From an uncultured bacterium (GTDB lineage Bacteria > Verrucomicrobiota > Lentisphaeria > Oligosphaerales > Oligosphaeraceae), in NCBI GenBank assembly GCA_900548225.1, contig URJM01000082.1, positions 1 through 7,705 on the forward strand: DNA of 7,705 bases, in the 5' to 3' direction. The position numbers were made by a program, and so were the translations under genes. This document shows positions 5,611 through 7,705 of this stretch, piece by piece. Numbering within the stretch: position 1 is the stretch's first letter; every line of letters starts with the position of its first letter. The notes under the pieces were generated by a model, which was not told where the DNA came from, did no database searches, and saw nothing but the letters and a program-made list of their open reading frames with translations.

Positions 5611-7565
5611 TTTTCAAGTGTCTCCTTTGCCAGTGTTGCCAGTTTTCCGATGTCTCCTGCGCCGATCAGGATGAAGAGCGTTCCCGCGGGGGCGTTCTTC
5701 CAGTCGTCGGCAAGCTGCGGCAGGAGGTCTTCCGGCTTCCCAGTGAAGAGTTCCGCCTTGCGGGGCGAGGTCTCGTTCACTGCGTCTACGATTGTCTTTG
5801 CATCGGCATTTGGCGCATTTTCCTCCCATGCCATGAATGGCTGGAGAATGGTTGCCTTCTCGCAGTATTCATCGAGGAGCCTTGCGAATCGTGCGCCGTA
5901 TCTGAGGATTCTTTCGGGACGGTGTGGTTGGAAGTATGCGCGGATGCGTGCCTCCGGGTGGATTTCCCGTATTGTCTGGAAGCACGCCTTGAGTTCGCTT
6001 GGATGGTGTGCGTAGTCTTCGTAGAGGAATCTTCCCGGGGCGACCGCGAGAAGGCTCATCCGGCGGTCGACCCCGGGAAAGTCCCGGAGCGCCCCGACGA
6101 TTTCGTCACGGGAAATGCCGAATGAGGGATGTGTGAGGACGGCGCAGACCGCGGCAGCGTTGGCGCGTGCATGCGCCCCCTTGACTCCGGCCTCCTCAAG
6201 GCGGCTTTCAAGGTCGGTGTCCTTTTCGATGAAGGAGACTTGGCTGAGCCCATCGAGGGCACGACGTGTTTCGGGGGTGTCATTCGCGAATGCGAAGAGC
6301 GACTGCCTTGCCAGGCGCCTGAAGCTGTCGTCAAGTGCGGAGGCGCCTCCGATCGCCCAGGAGTGGTCGTCGTCGATGTTGAGGACGATTGAGGCGAAGG
6401 GAAGCATAAGCTCCTGGCTGCGGTCCGATTCATCGACCTCGGTGACGAATATCCCCCCGTCGCCCCAGGAGGCATTCCGGTTCCATCCTGCTATGTTTCC
6501 TCCGACGAGATATCCTGGATTCCCAAGGACCCTCCGGAGGATGTGCGCGATCATTGCCACCGTGGAAGTCTTGCCATGGGAGCCGGAGACTGCGATGACG
6601 CGTCTGAAGAACGGGGCGACCCGCGCAAGGAATTCGCCCCTGGAGCACTGGGGTATGCCCAGGGAGGCTGCCATTCTTCGTTCGGGGTTGTCGGCTGGCA
6701 CGGCTGCCGAATGGACCAGGAGGTCGGTCTTGGGAGAAAGCGCCGTCCCCTCGTCTCCGACTGAAATCCGTGCGCCCCGTTCCCGCAGCCGCCTGACATA
6801 GCCCGAGTCCACGGAGTCGCTGCCGGTGACCGTGGCTCCTGCGTCCAGCATCAGGTGTGCCAGTCCTGACACTCCCACGCCTCCGGCTCCGCAGAAGTGG
6901 ACCCGTCTCCACGGCAGCCTGGGGATTTCCGCCAGGGGCGCCTTGCCTGCGGCTTCCATCCAGGGAATGTAGACCAGGAGTGGCGCGGCGCCATCGGTTT
7001 TGACGACCACCTCCTCCTCGACGGTTTCGTTGAGGGTCCCCATCCACCAGCGTTGGAAGTGCTGTTCCTTGACAGGCCAGCGGACTCCCGTGGTGGTGAT
7101 TCTGGTTTCGGGGGAGATTGCGATGAACGAGATTTGCGAACCTACGGGCAGATGCAGACGCGCCTCCGATTTCACGGGGATGAATCGTCCGTAGTCGGTC
7201 CACATTTCCGCATTATCAGTATCAGCCAGGATTGCGATATTTCCGAGGAGGTGGTCTTCCCGTTTCCCCTCGGCTCCGAGAATCATGATTCCTTCACCGG
7301 GGTATTTGGCCTTGCAGAACCTTATTGCCTTCGAGAGGTCGTTTGTATCCTGTTCGGTCTCCCTGAAGAGCCTGTCCGAATATTTGTCCAGGAGTCTTCT
7401 GGGGATGCTGTCCAGGTCTCCGACGATTGCGTCGGGGGCGCGTCCCCCCCATGCGTCGAGTTCGACGATTGCGCCGTCGCAACAGACAAGATGCCTGGAG
7501 TCGCGCAAGGAATCCAGGCATCTTCGGCTGCGGGGGAAATTCCCGTTGCAGAGAATTGAGGGCAT
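5607..7565 (-). CDS. murC: Fusion of thiamine pyrophosphokinase and UDP-N-acetylmuramate--L-alanine ligase (MurC)
   Basis: One uninterrupted 652-residue frame. Residues 1-205 are a complete thiamine pyrophosphokinase (thiamine + ATP to thiamine diphosphate): LCNGNFP (5-11), GDLDSI (49-54), QDTNDLSKA (72-80), GAEGKREDHLLGN (97-109), and the thiamine-binding beta domain with TLNE (177-180). After a linker of about 15 residues, 221-652 is a full MurC: dinucleotide-like GAGGVGVSG (226-234), TGSDS, HSAAVPADNPE (285-295), P-loop GSHGKTST with Lys332, EVDESD (376-381), NIDDDH (396-401), GVDRRM (498-503), EDYAHHP (516-522) and FQPHRPER (545-552). MurC adds L-Ala to UDP-MurNAc in the cytoplasm. The ATG at 7565 starts right at the TPK first strand. 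A GTG at 7628 would add 21 low-complexity residues from the repeat and is rejected. No ribosome binding site precedes 7565. An internal ATG at 6959 exists near the domain border but also lacks one. The family calls are firm; that both halves are active is inferred. Confidence 0.92.
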   Translation of the reverse strand: MPSILCNGNFPRSRRCLDSLRDSRHLVCCDGAIVELDAWGGRAPDAIVGDLDSIPRRLLDKYSDRLFRETEQDTNDLSKAIRFCKAKYPGEGIMILGAEGKREDHLLGNIAILADTDNAEMWTDYGRFIPVKSEARLHLPVGSQISFIAISPETRITTTGVRWPVKEQHFQRWWMGTLNETVEEEVVVKTDGAAPLLVYIPWMEAAGKAPLAEIPRLPWRRVHFCGAGGVGVSGLAHLMLDAGATVTGSDSVDSGYVRRLRERGARISVGDEGTALSPKTDLLVHSAAVPADNPERRMAASLGIPQCSRGEFLARVAPFFRRVIAVSGSHGKTSTVAMIAHILRRVLGNPGYLVGGNIAGWNRNASWGDGGIFVTEVDESDRSQELMLPFASIVLNIDDDHSWAIGGASALDDSFRRLARQSLFAFANDTPETRRALDGLSQVSFIEKDTDLESRLEEAGVKGAHARANAAAVCAVLTHPSFGISRDEIVGALRDFPGVDRRMSLLAVAPGRFLYEDYAHHPSELKACFQTIREIHPEARIRAYFQPHRPERILRYGARFARLLDEYCEKATILQPFMAWEENAPNADAKTIVDAVNETSPRKAELFTGKPEDLLPQLADDWKNAPAGTLFILIGAGDIGKLATLAKETLEK

Positions 7566-7570
7566 GAAAA

Positions 7571-7705
7571 GTAGAGAATAGGGAGGAGAGGGGAGAGGGG
7601 AGTGCGTGGTCACTATGCAGTGGGCCACCGTCGAGTAGAGAATAGGGAGAAGAGGGGAGAGGGGAGTGCGTGGTCACTATGCAGTGGGCCACCGTCGAGT
7701 AGAGA
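7571..7705. repeat. 64-bp tandem repeat, two full copies and the start of a third, running off the window
   Basis: Copy 1 spans 7571-7634, copy 2 spans 7635-7698, and 7699-7705 starts a third. Copies 1 and 2 differ at one base (G7586 versus A7650). Each unit has a purine-only tract on the plus strand (7580-7602 in copy 1) followed by a short inverted repeat. The array begins 5 bp before the ATG of the TPK-MurC gene and so forms its whole visible upstream region. The period is not a multiple of three, so it does not look like protein-coding repeats. There is no unique spacer between copies, so it is not a CRISPR array. Confidence 0.95.
7606..7628. other. Inverted repeat inside each 64-bp unit (copy 1 shown)
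   Basis: GTGG-T-CACT (7606-7614) can pair with AGTG-GG-CCAC (7619-7628) around the 4-base loop ATGC, giving two 4-bp helices with a small T/GG internal loop. The same sequence recurs 64 bp later (7670-7692). It could fold in RNA or in supercoiled DNA, or be a protein binding site. The stem is short, and its function is unknown. Confidence 0.5.

Noticed and set aside
5071..6015. 314-codon open frame on the plus strand across the end of murC and the NTF2-like gene
   Set aside because: It is antisense to two well-supported genes, has no recognisable domain, and arises from the GC-biased codon use of the opposite strand.
6840..6959. Two separate genes, tpk and murC, with an internal start at 6959
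   Set aside because: There is no stop codon between the domains and no ribosome binding site before the internal ATG. A single chain is the simpler reading.
7571..7705. CRISPR array
   Set aside because: Successive units are nearly identical over the full 64 bp, so there are no variable spacers.
7566..7705. Thiamine diphosphate riboswitch before the TPK-MurC gene
   Set aside because: The visible leader is entirely tandem repeat, with no CTGAGA-type THI-box sequence. One further right cannot be excluded.

Overview
The window looks like chromosomal DNA of a high-GC, probably anaerobic member of the Lentisphaerota (Victivallis-like). Two things suggest this. The cut-off first gene carries the pseudopilin-like sequence style (SKAREKARAISCTNNLKQI, YANDYDDYLPP, a C-terminal H-X9-DG motif) that is abundant as paralogues in that phylum. 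The oxygen-sensitive ferredoxin-linked 2-oxoacid oxidoreductase IorAB points to anaerobic metabolism. The taxon is inferred from family knowledge, not from a marker gene.

Layout. Positions 1-778 (+) hold the 3' part of an H-X9-DG pseudopilin-like protein. Positions 826-863 hold a strong hairpin with A and T runs that can terminate transcription in both directions. Everything beyond it is on the minus strand and converges on this terminator. In transcription order the minus-strand genes are: a thiamine pyrophosphokinase-MurC fusion (7565-5607), a small membrane-anchored NTF2-like protein (5610-5104, ATGA overlap with the fusion), iorA (5017-3263), iorB (3249-2662), a double-domain class II aldolase/adducin protein (2572-1277) and a 113-residue coiled-coil protein (1261-920). 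Gaps are 86 bp before iorA, 12-15 bp at the two close junctions, and 89 bp between iorB and the aldolase gene. The right edge (7571-7705) is a 64-bp tandem repeat abutting the fusion gene's start.

How the genes may work together. The fusion protein would make thiamine diphosphate and also add L-alanine to UDP-MurNAc. IorAB, just downstream on the same strand, needs thiamine diphosphate plus two [4Fe-4S] clusters to oxidise aryl-pyruvates to aryl-acetyl-CoA. A shared supply of this cofactor is a plausible but unproven link. The aldolase-like protein has an intact zinc site in its first half and a second half that has lost all four metal ligands. Its substrate cannot be read from the sequence.

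The most unusual items are the TPK-MurC fusion, the 64-bp purine-rich tandem repeat forming its upstream region, and the aldolase with one live and one dead domain. I see no mobile element, CRISPR array, rRNA or tRNA.
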